Source: Salvator merianae
Taxonomy: Eukaryota; Chordata; Lepidosauria; Squamata; Teiidae
DNA: 64,000 nt
Assembly (NCBI GenBank): GCA_003586115.2
Contig: QVOM02000073.1
Coordinates: forward strand, 29,463,298-29,527,297
Direction of reading: 5' to 3'
A program made the translations under genes and the position numbers. The notes beneath the pieces were generated by a model that was not told the DNA's origin, ran no database searches, and saw only the letters and a list, made by a program, of their open reading frames with translations. This document shows, in pieces, positions 1 through 10,461 of this stretch. How positions within the stretch are numbered: position 1 is the stretch's first letter; each line of letters opens with the position of its first letter.

Positions 1-540
1 GTCCCAGCATGGAATGCATTGCTAATCCCAGGGCAGGTAAGTGTGGAAAGAGTCACTGTCTTCAAAACTTGATACTCTACCTTTTCCACCAATGTCTCAG
101 GGTTCTCTTATGGCATTGCAGCCTTTATGGCATAGAAGGAGAAGGAGAAGGCATTGCTTTGGGGTCTCTTATCAATTCAGGGGGGTCCTACTGTCTACAA
201 CTGGAGACCTTCCACCAGTAACAACCTGTTCTCATATTAAGCAAGTGTGGAGGAAGCGGTGTCCTCTTTCTATTAGTACTTTTACCTAATGACTCTTGTC
301 AGACACACTGTGTCTTTTGCCAATAAAGGATTTAGAGAGAAATTTCTTCTACCTCCTGGAATGGCTTCTCTTAAGTTTTTCTAGGAAAGATTAATAAAGG
401 GATAGGACAAGTCATGGAAGTCCTTTGGTAAGTAAATAAAAAAAGGAGGGAAAGGCAGTTGTATGGATTGTTTACTGGATGTCTTTAGCAAATGTGATTG
501 CTGCGGCTATCTTGAAACCTCCTCTGAGTTTGAATATGGT
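1..540. other. no recognisable gene or repeat
   Basis: I see no gene or identifiable element here. There is a short GAAGGA-type purine run near 138-152. The small open frames carry no family motif. The leading part of the 463-741 frame, before about 540, is not recognisable. Confidence 0.5.
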
Positions 541-782
541 CTCACAGGCCTGAGCTTGCATAAAAGGAGTTCATACAAATGTCTATATGCTAATACCAAA
601 AGCCTCCAAGGCAAACAAGGGGAGCTGGAGTGTTTGGTGGCAAATGAAATAAAATATATTATTGACATAACTGAAACCTGGTGGGATGGTGAAAACCAGT
701 TATCTCAGGTTACAAATTGTACAGGAAAGGGCAAATTTTAGGTAGTGTAGACCTGTACATTAAAGATAGTCATATGAACTGG
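541..782 (+). pseudogene. CR1-type LINE endonuclease remnant (fragment)
   Basis: The plus-strand frame reads LYANTKSLQGKQGELECL followed by IIDITETWWDG. This matches the start of the apurinic-type endonuclease domain of CR1 ORF2, whose usual form is an N-A-R-S-x-x-x-K-x-x-E-L motif followed by I-I-x-I-T-E-T-W-W. Further on, a shifted frame gives YRKGQ and LYIKDS, resembling the RRGGG-VALYVK segment that normally follows. The frame breaks near 740, so this is a dead fragment with the RT and 3' end missing. It abuts an L2 fragment. The family call rests on motifs only; subfamily is unknown. Confidence 0.72.
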
Positions 783-1160
783 AATGTCTTGACCCATTTA
801 ATCTGGCTTCAGACCTGGTTAGGACACTGAAACTGCCTTGGCTGCTCTGGTTGATAATCTGGTTGACAATCTTCTCTGGGAGAAAGAAAGGGGAATCTCA
901 CTCTGTTGGTCCCTCTGGATATTTCAATACCATTAATCATGATATCCTTCTGCAAAGGCTACAGAGTTGGGAGACGGAGGAACTGTATTGGGATGGTTCC
1001 ACTCCTACCTCCAAGGCTGATGCCAGAGAGTGATTTTGGGGTAATTTCTGGTCAATGATCTGGAAACCTATTTGTGGGGTTCTTTGGGGATCGATCTTAT
1101 CTGCCATACTCTTTGACATCTATATGAAGCCACTGAGAGAGGTCATTGGACCCTGAGGAA
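783..1160 (+). pseudogene. L2-type LINE reverse transcriptase remnant (fragment)
   Basis: Translated across several frameshifts, the plus strand gives DPFNLASDLVR, then FNTINHDILLQRLQSW, WSMIWKPICGV, and GSILSAILFDIYMKPLREVI. These correspond to RT blocks of the L2 clade: D-P-x-Q-S-G-F-R, F-D-T-I-N-H-x-I-L-L-x-R-L, and V-P-Q-G-S-I-L-S-P-x-L-F-N-I-Y-M-K-P-L. The D-D catalytic block downstream is not recognisable, so the piece is 3' truncated. In-frame stops and indels show it has been inactive for a long time. It follows the CR1 fragment without a clear gap, implying insertion or deletion joined two unrelated LINEs. Confidence 0.8.
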
Positions 1161-1194
1161 GGTGCTTGGTATAGCATTTATTTTTTTCCGAAAA

Positions 1195-1450
1195 ATGACT
1201 TGAATGTGGATTTGTGTGTTTGGTGAGTTTGACTGGGTTTAATGAGTTTTGACTAGTTCCCCCCCCCCCCCCGTGGTTTTCTGTGCCTTTGTGGGCTTTT
1301 GTATGCTTTTGAGTATGGAGTATGGGGTGTGTAGGTTTGAGTGGTTTTCAGTGATTTTGTATGCTTTTGCTTGTGTGCAGTAGTATATTTGTGTTGTGTT
1401 GTGCTGTGACTTGTGTGTGTGTGCGTATGTGTATACAGGATTTGTCTTTT
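1195..1450 (+). repeat. GT-rich, strand-asymmetric low-complexity tract with a C14 run
   Basis: A run of 14 C occupies 1259-1272. It is followed by about 180 bases dominated by G and T in short irregular words (TTTTG, TGTGT, GTATG), ending with a GTGTGTGTGTGCGTATGTGTATA stretch around 1411-1435. The complement is A and C rich, which produces the spurious minus-strand frames here. It looks like a decayed GT microsatellite rather than coding DNA. Confidence 0.6.
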
Positions 1451-3177
1451 GTGATATGTAGATATAGATATATACAATCTCTCTGCTGATACACCTTCCA
1501 ACAAATCCTGCCTCCAGCACCCAGATCCAAACACAAATGGGTACCTTCTTCAAGGTTCAAATGTTCCTACCAAGTATCTGGTACTCCATTCTGTGTATGC
1601 TGTCCTCTGTAGCCAAGAGAGAAAACCTAATTTCATAGGGACCCAAGCCTCTTAGCTCTCCCCATTGTACCCTTATGTGAGAAGATATCTAAGGTAGGTG
1701 AAAGTGTTTTTCCCCACCAGGGGAAACTCCTATCCAGGGCTGAGTGAGGAATGAGCAAGTATCTTAACATTAGAATGTTTGAGTTGAGGGACTAACATCA
1801 GTGTGGTTTATTATTGTAGCCTATGGAAAGATGTGTTCCTGTGGGAGAAGCTGGCATCTGTGTATTCATGAGTGCAGCATATGTAAAACCCTGAACTATG
1901 AAGATGGCACATTGCCAGTCATGTGTTCACGATTCCTGCTTGTATTTGTCTGAGGGGGGTGGCAACTCATGTGTTATCAGTGTTAGTATTGCAATATGTG
2001 ATAGAAAACCTTTTTCTTGGGTGATGGGATCTTGCAAGTCATCTGTCTATTCTGCATTGTAATTTGTGAAAGACTTTGGATAGGAGTATCTTAGGTGGCA
2101 TCTGTGTGGTGTAAGTTTCAGTTATGGAATTTGTGTTTTCTGGCATTGCCTCCATGGTAGATACACCTTGTATGGTTCTGCTGTTTTCATTTCAATTCAG
2201 GCTCCTTTTCTCCATAGACTTGCTTTGGGAACCCTTCTCCACTCAAATAATATAATTTTCGAAAGGGTTTGTGCACCACAATGTAGGTCAATGGAACCCT
2301 CTGCTGTATACTGACATCTGTTCAACTAATTTCAACATAAACTCTAGAACATATCTTTATTTTTGTTCATTTATAAAGGATTATAAAATACCCTGTCAAA
2401 TCGTTTCATCATTACTGCAATGTTAATAATACTTGTAAATTTGAATATGACAGAAGTAATGGTTTTCTTTAATATTGAGCTAATTATGGATTTGAAGAAA
2501 GTACTAAGCTAATTTTGTTCTAATTGAAATAAATTTAATTTTAAATTTAGGAGGTTGAGGTAAATCCTCTGGGCTTGGTGGTTTAATTAGTTTGTTTTAT
2601 AGATTATTTCTGGAGATTTGTGTATGTTTATGTTATATAACTATGCATTTAACTTTTTTTTTTTTTAATTCAAGGCATGGATTCATGTAAAAGACCTATA
2701 TTAAAAAAAGGAAAAGACTCAGAACTTCCAGAATCATTTCATTCGATTGCAATATCTAATGTTGATTATAAGCTATTCATGCAAGAAGACTTCAAAAGTT
2801 CTCTATTTTTTTATTAAATAAACATCAATATGGGTTCTGACCTGATTTTTTTTGTGCAGACTCAATCAGAGTGATATTGAATAATATTTATCCTGCACAA
2901 TAAAAAATAAATAATAATAATAAAAAAGCTTGTGGCTGTTTTGATTTAGATAAATTTAAATAATTTGATTTACTATCACATAAATATTATTAAGAAGTAA
3001 TACATAAATTCAGTTTGCGAATGACAATTTTGAATGTGATATAAGGCATTTATGAGCAAAGCAAAGCCTGTTTAATAGTTAATGGAGAAAGGACAAAAAA
3101 CATTCACCATATCTAGGTGCACTAAACATGTCCCCCTGTCCCATTTTATTCAGTTTGGCATTGGAACCACTGGCTAC
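1451..3177. other. AT-rich DNA, no recognisable element
   Basis: From about 2230 the sequence is strongly AT-rich, with short A/T runs (T13 near 2647-2659, an AATAAT run near 2909-2928). I find no open frame with family motifs, no terminal inverted repeats and no tRNA-like promoter. Confidence 0.5.
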
Positions 3178-3445
3178 TAGGGATATGCACAAACTGAAAT
3201 TTAGTGACTTGGTTTGGATCAAACCAGCTATTCTTGGTAACTCCCCCACCAAAAAAAATACGGGGTAGTTCAGTTCACATGCAAACCAAGCAAATCCTTG
3301 GCTCATTATGGCTTGCTTGGCTCATTAGAACCTTCCTTGGTTTGGGTTCACTTCAAACCAGTTGTTTAGAATTAGAGGGTGGCTCAATTCACATCTGAAC
3401 CATGCAAACTACCCAGTTTGTTCCAAGCTGCAATGTGACTTAGCC
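3178..3445. mobile_element. hAT-like non-autonomous element, one recognisable end
   Basis: Position 3178 begins TAGGGATATGCACAAAC, almost the same as the TIR of the complete hAT-like elements elsewhere in the window (TAGGGATGTGCACRAA). The interior repeats words such as TTGGTTTG, CAAACCA and TTCACAT in both orientations, typical of short foldback DNA elements. A matching right end (TGTGCACATCCCTA) is not visible, so the right border is approximate and the copy is probably truncated. Confidence 0.45.
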
Positions 3446-3504
3446 AGTTCAGCCTATCTTTGCTACCATTATTCAAAATAATGATAAAATCAAATTTTGG
3501 AAAC

Positions 3505-4195
3505 AGAATTTCATTTTTATGCAGATAATTAAATTTGTCTTTTTGCAGGTGCCTGAACTAACATTCTCTGAGATGAAAGATATATTTAAAAAAAATCCTG
3601 CTGTATCAGAATTAAGAATTAATTATTCCAAATCTTCTGTAATGTATTTAAACAATAATAAAAAGATAAAAGAATTGTGTCAGATTCTTACTATAATGAC
3701 AAATAATAATTAATGAAGTATTTAAATATCAGTCCTTAAAATTTTGGATAATATTCTTAAACCAAATTATATCATAATCTGGACACAGATGCATCAAATT
3801 GTATATGTCTGGAATTGTATGAAACAAGACTCGTTTATCTAGAATTGGAAGAATATCTGTATTTTAACGTTCTTATTTTCAAAATCATCTTATTTATTTA
3901 TGACATTACCTATAGCTCCTCCTTTAAATTTCTTTAAAGAATGTGTCAAAGAAATTATGACATTTAAATTGGAGATAGGAGATCCAAGATTTCTATCAGA
4001 TCTTTGACACAACTTGATAAGTACACTGAATGAAGTCTGCTTCATTTGCAACATTATTTTGAGGCTTTTCAAATAGTTAAAATAATAGATACTTTTTAAA
4101 AAGAAAAATTATGGGCTAAGTTTGAAACGCAGAGGTGATACAACATAATAGCTCTACTTTTTCACAGCCAGGAGAAATTTTAAAAGAATCCTTAT
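3505..4195 (+). pseudogene. L1-type LINE reverse transcriptase remnant (fragment)
   Basis: Joining frames by eye, the plus strand gives FHFYADN, then ELTFSEMKDIFKKNP, VSELRINYSKSSVMYLN, and further on LFMTLPIAPPLNFFKE. These match the L1-clade order of the Y-A-D-D catalytic block, the segment ending in G-x-K-I-N-x-x-K-S, and the L-P-x-x-x-x-x-F-F-K block of the thumb region. The catalytic D-D is damaged, stops occur in all frames and indels shift the frame repeatedly. A stretch resembling a splice acceptor (TTTTTGCAG at 3541-3549) lies inside this LINE sequence and is therefore not evidence for an exon. Confidence 0.7.
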
Positions 4196-6195
4196 CTCTG
4201 TGTTAAACAAAAATATCATGATATGGAAGAAAGACCAGCTGAGACTTCTACCCTTACCATCTATGGTAAGTAATATTGATAAATATCTACATGATAAATT
4301 ATTTATATGAAAATTAAAGGAGCACTAAAAGTCTATACACATGTATAGATGTAGAAATTGTTTTGATACTGATTTCAATCTGTTATGTATGTCAATGATT
4401 CAATTCTGATGTGTGAACAAGGTTCCAACTAGGATAACTATATTGATAGTTAGTTCATATGTGTGTGTGTGTGTGTGTGAGTGAGTGTAAACTCTAAAGA
4501 TTTTCTAAGATGCAACTGACAGACTTTGAAAATTTTGTAGACAAATACAAAGGTATGAAGAAGGGTAAAGACTTTTCATTTTACTGTGCATTAAGGATGC
4601 TGAATTATGATGACTATAGGTGTTTCAAAAGTATAGAATGCCTATTTGTGTACTGAGTTAAAATGAATCAATGGCAAGAAGCAGTAGCTTCATTAGTCAA
4701 GCTCCCTAACATAAACAAATTTAAGGAAATTTGGGAGCAGATCACATAAAGAAACTTCTATTAACATTTTTGGCTAAGTGTAAATGTGGACTATTTCTAC
4801 CTCTATGAATTTACAGAAGATGTGCAAACCACTGCTCAAATGAAGTCATCTGATGGGCAATGCAGTTCTTAATAGTAGCCTCTTGTGCTACTTTGTTATG
4901 AACAAATGAAAGACAAAACAGGCAAGTGATTCCTTCATGTAGCTTCTGTTATTTGAAAAGAAGCATGACCAAGCTCTACACTTTTCCTGAATGTATCTGT
5001 CTTCCTACGTTTCCTACCCACAGCATCCAGTAATCAACTTGAAGTTTTGAAATGCTAATTTAGGAAGGGAGTGCACACAAGTTTCTCATCTTCTTTGTGT
5101 GATCACCCCATATACAAGAGGGCAGTCTTTGGAACAAGTCTTACATACATTTTTCATGATGACCTTGGCCAGCCTGGTTTTTTGAAGCATCAGTCAGAAA
5201 CAATCAAGACACACAATCTCACAGAGAAATTGATAGAGAAGCAGACAAAAGAGTAGTGAAAAGGAATGATTAGAACAAGCACAATGGAAAACAACAGTAT
5301 AGGCAAGGATTTTCTGTCAAAGTTTGGCTGACCTTTGACCTGTATACCACAATGAAAACAGTGTGTGAATCAACAGAAAAACACACCACCCTATTTTTAA
5401 CCATGAAAGATCATTGTGAAAGCCATAGCTTCTCAACTAAGATCTGTTCAATGACAGAGAGATCAGGCATCCGTTCAAGGACAAATGTATGAACCAGAAA
5501 GCACTGCTACAATTGTAATCAAATTGAACATATTTTTTCTCCACAAGCTTACAAGTAAACGTTGATGGAAAAAAACACTTAACTAAAACAGAAAATGCAT
5601 TATAAAATTATCTAAGCAGAGATAACTGAAGTGAAAATTACAAGCATTCGTGAATTAGATCTGTCAGTCTGCTCTTGTCATTAATCCATATTCACTTTTC
5701 TTTTTGGGGGGTGAAATGTAATAGTTTCATGTACAAATGGCTAATATATTAGAAAGAGAACATTATTCAGGATTTTTTAAAAATATTTTTTATTATATTT
5801 CATAAAAATTAATAGAGTATGGTAAAATAAGCAATAACTAAAACAAAGTTATAAATCTAAAATTATTCCATGTGTCTATCATATAAAATCTCAATATGAA
5901 AGATTAATTTCTAACTTAGCTTTACTTTATTGCTAACTTATGTAGAAATATATTGTTTGAATCACCAGTTAAATACTTTTGAGTCCAGCCAGTTTGAAAA
6001 ATGTAGGTTCAGTAAAGCACTCAGCAAGGGAGACCTTATTTTTTGTAAAGTCTGATATTTCTGGTTGCTGCATTTTTTTCAGTTGCCAAGTTAGAAATTC
6101 ATTAATATCCAAGTCCCATATTTTATATTAAAGATTTTCTTAAACATTTTTTTTTGTTTTTTTTAGTAAGGTCTTTTTATTTATTTATTTTATTT
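4196..6195. other. no recognisable gene; short GT repeat
   Basis: The stretch is AT-rich and mostly featureless. A (GT)n run of about nine copies lies near 4460-4478. The 61-codon frame at 5071-5256 has no recognisable motif. No TIR pair, tRNA-like promoter or LINE motif was seen. Confidence 0.5.
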
Positions 6196-6199
6196 TTTA

Positions 6200-6262
6200 C
6201 TGCTGTAACCCTCCCTGAGACTTTCAGATAAACAGTGGGATATATAAATAAATTAATAAATT
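6200..6262 (+). repeat. L2/SINE-type 3' tail
   Basis: The words GCTGTAACCCTCCCTGAGA and GTGGGATATATAAATAAATTAA match the general pattern of L2-derived 3' ends in reptiles: CTGTAAGCCGCCCTGAGTC followed by a GGCGGTATATAAATAAA tail. Only the tail is recognisable; no head region can be read upstream. Confidence 0.5.
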
Positions 6263-6508
6263 TTGTATATGCTAGCATGCATTCTGGTCTATGACAGAGA
6301 ATAAGCTAAAGCCACAGTCATATACAGCTGATTTCTCACGATGGGATACCTTTACCCCATTTAAAAATACAGGTCACACCATCACGTCAAAATGAAAGCA
6401 GCTTTTTCTGATATGTAGAATAGATCCTTTGGTTTCCACTCAAAATGACACTTCCTTGTCTTCACTTTTGGGTGAGGACAAAGTGCCTCCATTAAGGCAG
6501 CAAAATTT

Positions 6509-7797
6509 AGAACATAAGAACATAAGAGAACATAAGAGGAGCCTTGGTGGATCAGGCCACGGTCCATCTAGTCCAGCATTCTGTTTCACACAGTGGCCCA
6601 CCAATTGCTTCTGGGCATTCTCAAGCAGAAGATGAAGGCAAAACCTTCACCTGCTCTTGACTCCCCGCAAATGGTTTTACAGACATCCTGCCTGTCTTTC
6701 CAACCTGGAGGCAGTACCTAGGCATCCATTCTAGTAGCCATCGATACACCTGACCTCCATGAATCTGTCCAATCCCTTCTTAAAGCTGTCCAGGTTAATG
6801 GCTGTCACCACCTCATCTGGTAATAAATTCCACAGACCGACGACCCTCTGGGTGAAAAAATACTTCCCTTTGTCAGTCCTAACTCTCCTACCCATAAGCT
6901 TCAGAGAGTGCCCCCTGGTCCTAGTGTTGTGTGAGAGAGAGAAAAAAAACTTTTCTTTATCCACCTTATCCATACCGTGCATGATTTTATAAACTTCAAT
7001 CAGATCTCCTCTTAAACGCCGCTTTTCAAGGCTGAAGAGGCCAAGGCGTTGCAGCCTGATTTCGTAAGGAAGGTGTTCCAGCCCCTTGATCATTCTGGTT
7101 GCCCTTTTCTGCACCTTCTCCAGTTCCACAATATCCTTTCTGAGGTGAGGTGACCAGAATTGTACACAATATTCCAAGTGTGGCCTCACCATATTTTTGT
7201 AAAGAGGCACGATGACACTTGCCGACTTGTTTTCTATTCCCTTCCTTATTACCCCTAGCATTGAATTTGCTTTTTTCACTGCCGCTGAAAACTGGGTTGA
7301 CCTCTTCATTAAGCTGTCTACCAGAATCCCAAGATCCTTTTCCTGGTCTGTCACAGAAAGTTTGGCCCCCATCAGCTTATAGGTATAATTGGGGTTCTTT
7401 GTCCCGATGTACATCACTTTGCACTTGCTAAGACTGAAGTGCATTTGCCACTTCGTTGCCCACTCACCCAATGTCAGGAGATCCCTCTGGAGCTCTTTAC
7501 AGTCACTTTCAGTTTTTACTACCCTGAACAATTTAGTGTCATCAACAAACTTTGCTAACTCACTCCTTACCCCTGTGTCAAGATCATTTATGAATAAACT
7601 AAAAAGCAGGGGTCCTAATACTGAACCTTGCGAAACCCCACTTTTCACCTCTTTCCATTTTGAGAACTGACCATTTACTCCTAATCACTGTTTCTTGTCC
7701 TTAAGTCAGTTACCAATCGAAGACAGGACCTGTCCTCTTATTCCATGACTGCTGACTTTATTCAGGAGTCTTTGATGAGGGACTTTGTCAAAAAATT
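6509..7797 (-). mobile_element. 5'-truncated CR1 LINE with partly open RT frame
   Basis: On the minus strand this runs from the RT palm region to the CR1 3' end. Just upstream of the long frame, the translation gives FDKVPHQRLLNKV with two stops soon after (7650-7797). The open frame then covers GVSQGSVLGPLLFSLFINDLD, the catalytic block FVDDTKLF, LGEWATKWQMHFSLSKCKVM, the thumb and the C-terminal tail. The 3'UTR (about 6509-6730) contains the familiar GCCTGATCCACC-type block and ends in tandem TTATGTTC-type octamers, as CR1 elements do. F replaces the usual Y/A first position of the catalytic motif, giving F-V-D-D. The element has lost its endonuclease and 5' half, so it cannot be autonomous. 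It has kept 305 codons open, so it is younger than the copy at 17.3 kb. Confidence 0.93.
6731..7648 (-). pseudogene. CR1 reverse transcriptase, C-terminal 305-codon fragment
   Basis: This encodes the C-terminal part of a non-LTR retrotransposon RT, from the SQGSVLGP block (residues about 5-12) through FVDD (about 34-37) to the conserved CR1 tail with YKNMVRPHLEYC (about 151-162), LEKVQKRATRMI (about 178-189) and VVGLWNLLPDEVV (about 270-282). It ends with a stop shortly before the 3'UTR. The first Met is internal to a longer degraded frame, so it is not a natural start. Intact CR1 ORF2 is roughly 900-1000 residues, so about two thirds is absent. There is no sign of host domestication. Confidence 0.9.
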
Positions 7798-9512
7798 TCC
7801 CCCTCACAAAATGTTGCCTCAGTCAGTGATTGTTCCATGGAAGCATGATCACCATGAAGTGCCTAGCACCACTGCAAATGAAGACCTGGAGGCAGAAGGC
7901 ATGTTATCAGATGCCTAGTCAGGTAAATGGAGATCCTACCCTATTTACAGTCCTGACAGTTGCTACACCCATCAATTATATGTTAAAACATACATGCATT
8001 TAATGTGTCATTTAGTTTGTCTCTGAGTGTTTTCATAATTTGTGGAAAAGTGTTTTAGCTATTATACAGAATTTATGTCCCAGATCCCAAGCCTTAAAAG
8101 CACACTGCTCAGTCCAACTTGGGAAAGGAAAAAAAGGCAGAAGCAGCAAAAGTTATACGGATTATTTGTTCTTAGGGTTAGTTTCTGGGGACTGTGTTTA
8201 GCTCTTGGGGACCTTTGGAAGCAAGATCATTGTTAACGATGCTGCAAAAACAAATCGAGGCTCACTGGGTTTTTAAGGTCACAAGGTTAATGAATTGATC
8301 TCTCAATGTGTTAAGAGAAATAAGTGTGAGACTTCTATACACTGACAGCATTTTTGGCCAAGTATTCCAGAGAGATACTGCAACCTCCAATATGTAAGCT
8401 GAGCCCATCAATTATGTTAAGCACATTTAAATGAAAAATAGTCAGGCTCACAAATTATGCCAATGAAATTTTTCTTCAGTATAAATAAGAAAACTGATAA
8501 CTTTTTTTTTTTTTTTTTTAATGGTAGTGTACAATGTCTCCTCCTGCCCCCAAGACACAGTCAAGTTAATAAACTGGATAATTGGGAATTTCATGCTGTA
8601 TAATTTATAAAATAGCCAAGGTCCAGTTAAGGCAGGCAATAGTGGCATAAATCTTTTTAGGTCTTAAGGCAGACATAATAAGTAACCGCAAAAAAAAAGA
8701 GTAGTCATTTAAGTACTCGAGGAACACATTGAGGAGAGCATGCTATGTTAATATAGATGCATGCTTTTACAGCAAATTACAGCTCTTCTATTATTTTGGA
8801 CCATCTCTGATTGTTCTGATTGTATTCTTCCTCTAAATCTTCCTGCATTTTTTTCTCTTCCATTTTGCTTCTACTGCATATGTGGCTAGATTAATGCAAA
8901 ACCAACACACACACAATACATCATTTTATCTTAAACTGATGCCTGCTATATACTTAGTATTTGGATTGTTGAAACTTTAGAATCACTGCTATATGACTAC
9001 TTGTTCAGCATTTCTTAAGGAAAACTTTCAATAAATCATTAAAAAAATAAACCTTACAAAGTGAGGAAAGGAGAAACTGTAAATAACATTGAACATACTA
9101 GTTATCAGCCTTGCTGGTTTGCTGTGTTTCAACCCAGGAGAAGAAATAATAATACAGGTCCTTCCAAGTGCCAATGGGACTTCAGTTTAGGAAACAAAGG
9201 AAGCTAGGCAATCAGCAAAGTGAGGGACAACTATGTGAAGGAAAAAGCACACATGCAACGCTTCAACTACCTAGAACATGAAAAAAAGACTATCCCCACT
9301 TTCACCACTACAGTGTCCTGATGAGAAAATAGGAGAATAGTATTCTAAATAACTTAAAAATAATGAGAGCTTTGCTGTAATACAAGTAGATATCTACAAG
9401 AACATTTAGAAAAATACAGACACAGAGCAAAATGTAACAACCTTCCTCACTTTTTGTTATGCGTAATATCTCCTTAGTTCTGATATACATCGAGAAAACA
9501 ACTGAGTTAATC
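7798..9512. other. no recognisable gene; T17-19 run
   Basis: Mixed-composition DNA without TIRs or LINE motifs that I can recognise. A T run of about 18 lies at 8502-8519, beside which a short spurious minus-strand frame with poly-lysine arises. Confidence 0.5.
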
Positions 9513-9515
9513 TAA

Positions 9516-10006
9516 GGCCATTTCTGCATTTCCCTCCCCCTATATCCCAGATTAGAGCAGGATGCTCTGTTACAGGATAGACAACCCCACCCTAAATTGG
9601 AGTGAGTTGCCACTGCAACACGACAGGGCCATCTGCATTTGGATGGCCTGTCCAGCCTCAGCCCCAGCCCCAGCCCCAGCTGAGGACTCCAAAGACTGAG
9701 CCAGTCCTTGAAACTGATGTTGTACCCTTCAAAGTTTCCAGAGGGACATTTTCTGTGGTGTGCTGCTTCTGGTGCCACTATCAGTGGCATCTTCTGGAGT
9801 GGTAATGAAAAAGGTTCCCCATGTTGATATCTACTGGTGGAGCAGGATAGGGCACAATTTTGGGTTCCCTATCCTGCTCTGTGCTCAGTCCTGTATAGAT
9901 CTAACATTCCAGAGAGGTGAGACTTGTGCTACCTTGTAGTAGCATGCAGAAATCAGGGTGTTAGACCCATTTCTGGACTGCACTAGTGGTCAGTGAAGAA
10001 ATGGCC
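9516..10006. mobile_element. Harbinger-like MITE, family A, best copy (491 bp)
   Basis: The element starts GGCCATTTCTGCA at 9516 and ends AGAAATGGCC at 10006, giving imperfect terminal inverted repeats. It is flanked on both sides by TAA (9513-9515 and 10007-10009). A 3-bp TWA-type duplication is the hallmark of the PIF/Harbinger superfamily. The interior is GC-richer than its flanks, holds a short (CAGCCC)n-like run at 9657-9680, and has no coding capacity. Related copies lie at 15405-15909, 19402-19937 and 21344-21759. The superfamily assignment is inferred from TSD length and sequence, not from a transposase. Confidence 0.72.
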
Positions 10007-10009
10007 TAA

Positions 10010-10461
10010 AAGTGAGTCACAAAAGAACCACATGAGTTTAGAAAGCAGTCATGAATCTCTGAAGACCTGGCATTCTTCTCCCTACTTGGTTCATAATTCA
10101 GATAGTTTTCCTGCTATTTCTGTTATTCTGGCCTCCCACGAAGCCATCTATACATGTTTGGCATATGTGTACATTGATGCCTAAACTTGATTGCTTGCAT
10201 GATCTGCATTGAGCGATCTGGTTTGTAAAATGCAGGAGTGGTCATGTCACCAGTAGAAATGAAAAATATGCTTTAATAATAACAGCAGCAGCAGTAAACA
10301 CCAACATTTAGTTGATGGGATGTAAGTGTAAAGAGTAAATAGCTATCCCAGGTGATCTTACAAGAGCAAGAGTTCATGGAAGTAGTAAGCATTTTTATAG
10401 ATCTATCATGATATTTACTAAGTTATAATATACTGCACTACACAGGGGTTGCCTATAAAGA
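10010..10461. other. spacer with short AT-rich and CAG runs
   Basis: A short (AATAACAGCAGCAGCAG) run lies at 10276-10294. No gene or mobile element is recognised. Confidence 0.5.

Noticed and set aside
3519..3713. Apparent exon behind a TTTTTGCAG acceptor
   Set aside because: The encoded words belong to an L1 RT remnant that continues on both sides of the supposed acceptor.
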